NCBI GenBank assembly: GCA_002453275.1
Contig: DKGN01000134.1
Coordinates: 1 to 5,563, forward strand
Origin: Caryophanales bacterium UBA6769
GTDB taxonomy: Bacteria > Bacillota > Bacilli > Bacillales > UBA6769
Reading direction: 5' to 3'
Length of the DNA stretch: 5,563 nucleotides
The notes under the pieces were generated by a model, which had not been told where the DNA came from, did not search any database, and saw nothing but the letters and a program-made list of their open reading frames with translations. Shown here in pieces: positions 5,425-5,563 of the stretch (position 1 is its first letter; each line of letters begins with the position of its first letter). A program made the position numbers and the translations under genes.

Positions 5425-5563
5425 GTGCAACAGCTCGTTCTTAAAGATGTGTACACTCAAAAAATCGCTAACTATGTTATGTGTATTTTTTGGTTTATTA
5501 TACTGACTGGTTTTTTCACAGATGGTAATCCGACAAAGCATATGATTCTATTAGCCATTCTAG
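5425..5563 (+). CDS. ABC transporter membrane permease, N-terminal fragment (3' end outside window)
   Basis: A GTG start at 5425, with AGGGGG (5412-5417) seven bases upstream and one base after the ATPase stop, opens a frame that stays open to the window end (46 residues). The sequence begins MQQLVLKDVYTQKIANYVMC, then a hydrophobic segment (about 17-31), a short polar turn (TDGNPTKHM) and the start of a second hydrophobic segment. A short cytoplasmic N-terminus with paired membrane helices is usual for ABC-2-type permeases in YtrA-led operons. The position directly after the ATPase supports this. The fragment is too short to assign a subfamily. Confidence 0.75.
   Translation, partial: MQQLVLKDVYTQKIANYVMCIFWFIILTGFFTDGNPTKHMILLAIL

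Overview
The window looks like chromosomal DNA of a low-to-moderate GC Gram-positive bacterium, most likely a member of the Bacillaceae. The grounds are AT-rich spacers, AGGAGG-type ribosome binding sites, sigma-A-like promoter hexamers, TTG and GTG starts, compact hairpin-plus-T terminators, and family matches to Bacillus-type regulators and transporters (YtrA-type GntR, CysL-like LysR). The genus cannot be fixed from the sequence. There are seven genes: five complete, one cut at each end. No RNA genes, insertion sequences, CRISPR arrays or phage structural genes were seen, and no gap between genes exceeds 300 bases.

Layout. (1) Bases 2-160 hold the last 52 codons of an ABC transporter ATPase, closed by a strong terminator that begins inside its stop codon. 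(2) A good sigma-A-like promoter (206-234) reads into a two-gene unit: a stand-alone EAL-domain protein (315-1025, probable c-di-GMP phosphodiesterase) and, 27 bases later, an unusual DNA-binding protein (1053-1643) with a Myb/SANT-like helix-turn-helix at each end and a MerR-like one in the middle. A terminator at 1729-1759 closes the unit. (3) A YeiH/UPF0324 membrane protein (1809-2843, minus strand) stands back to back with a CysL/YeiE-like LysR regulator (3112-4014, plus strand). The roughly 270-base divergent spacer contains AT-rich palindromes suitable for LysR binding. This pair probably handles sulfite or another small sulfur anion. (4) After the lysR terminator comes a spacer with three alternating copies of a 7-base repeat, then a promoter overlapped by a near-ideal operator. 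These precede a YtrA-type GntR repressor (4188-4559), a YtrB-like ABC ATPase (4560-5423) and the start of a membrane permease (5425 to the window end), spaced as one operon.

How the parts work together. Block 4 is a classic self-regulated repressor/ABC exporter operon. Block 3 is a regulator controlling a divergent transporter. Block 2 is the least conventional: a c-di-GMP-degrading (or -binding) domain co-transcribed with a multi-helix-turn-helix protein of unknown targets. Most genes are of known families, so I do not claim a wholly new system. The EAL/triple-HTH pair and the control regions at 3010-3080 and 4029-4156 are the places to look.
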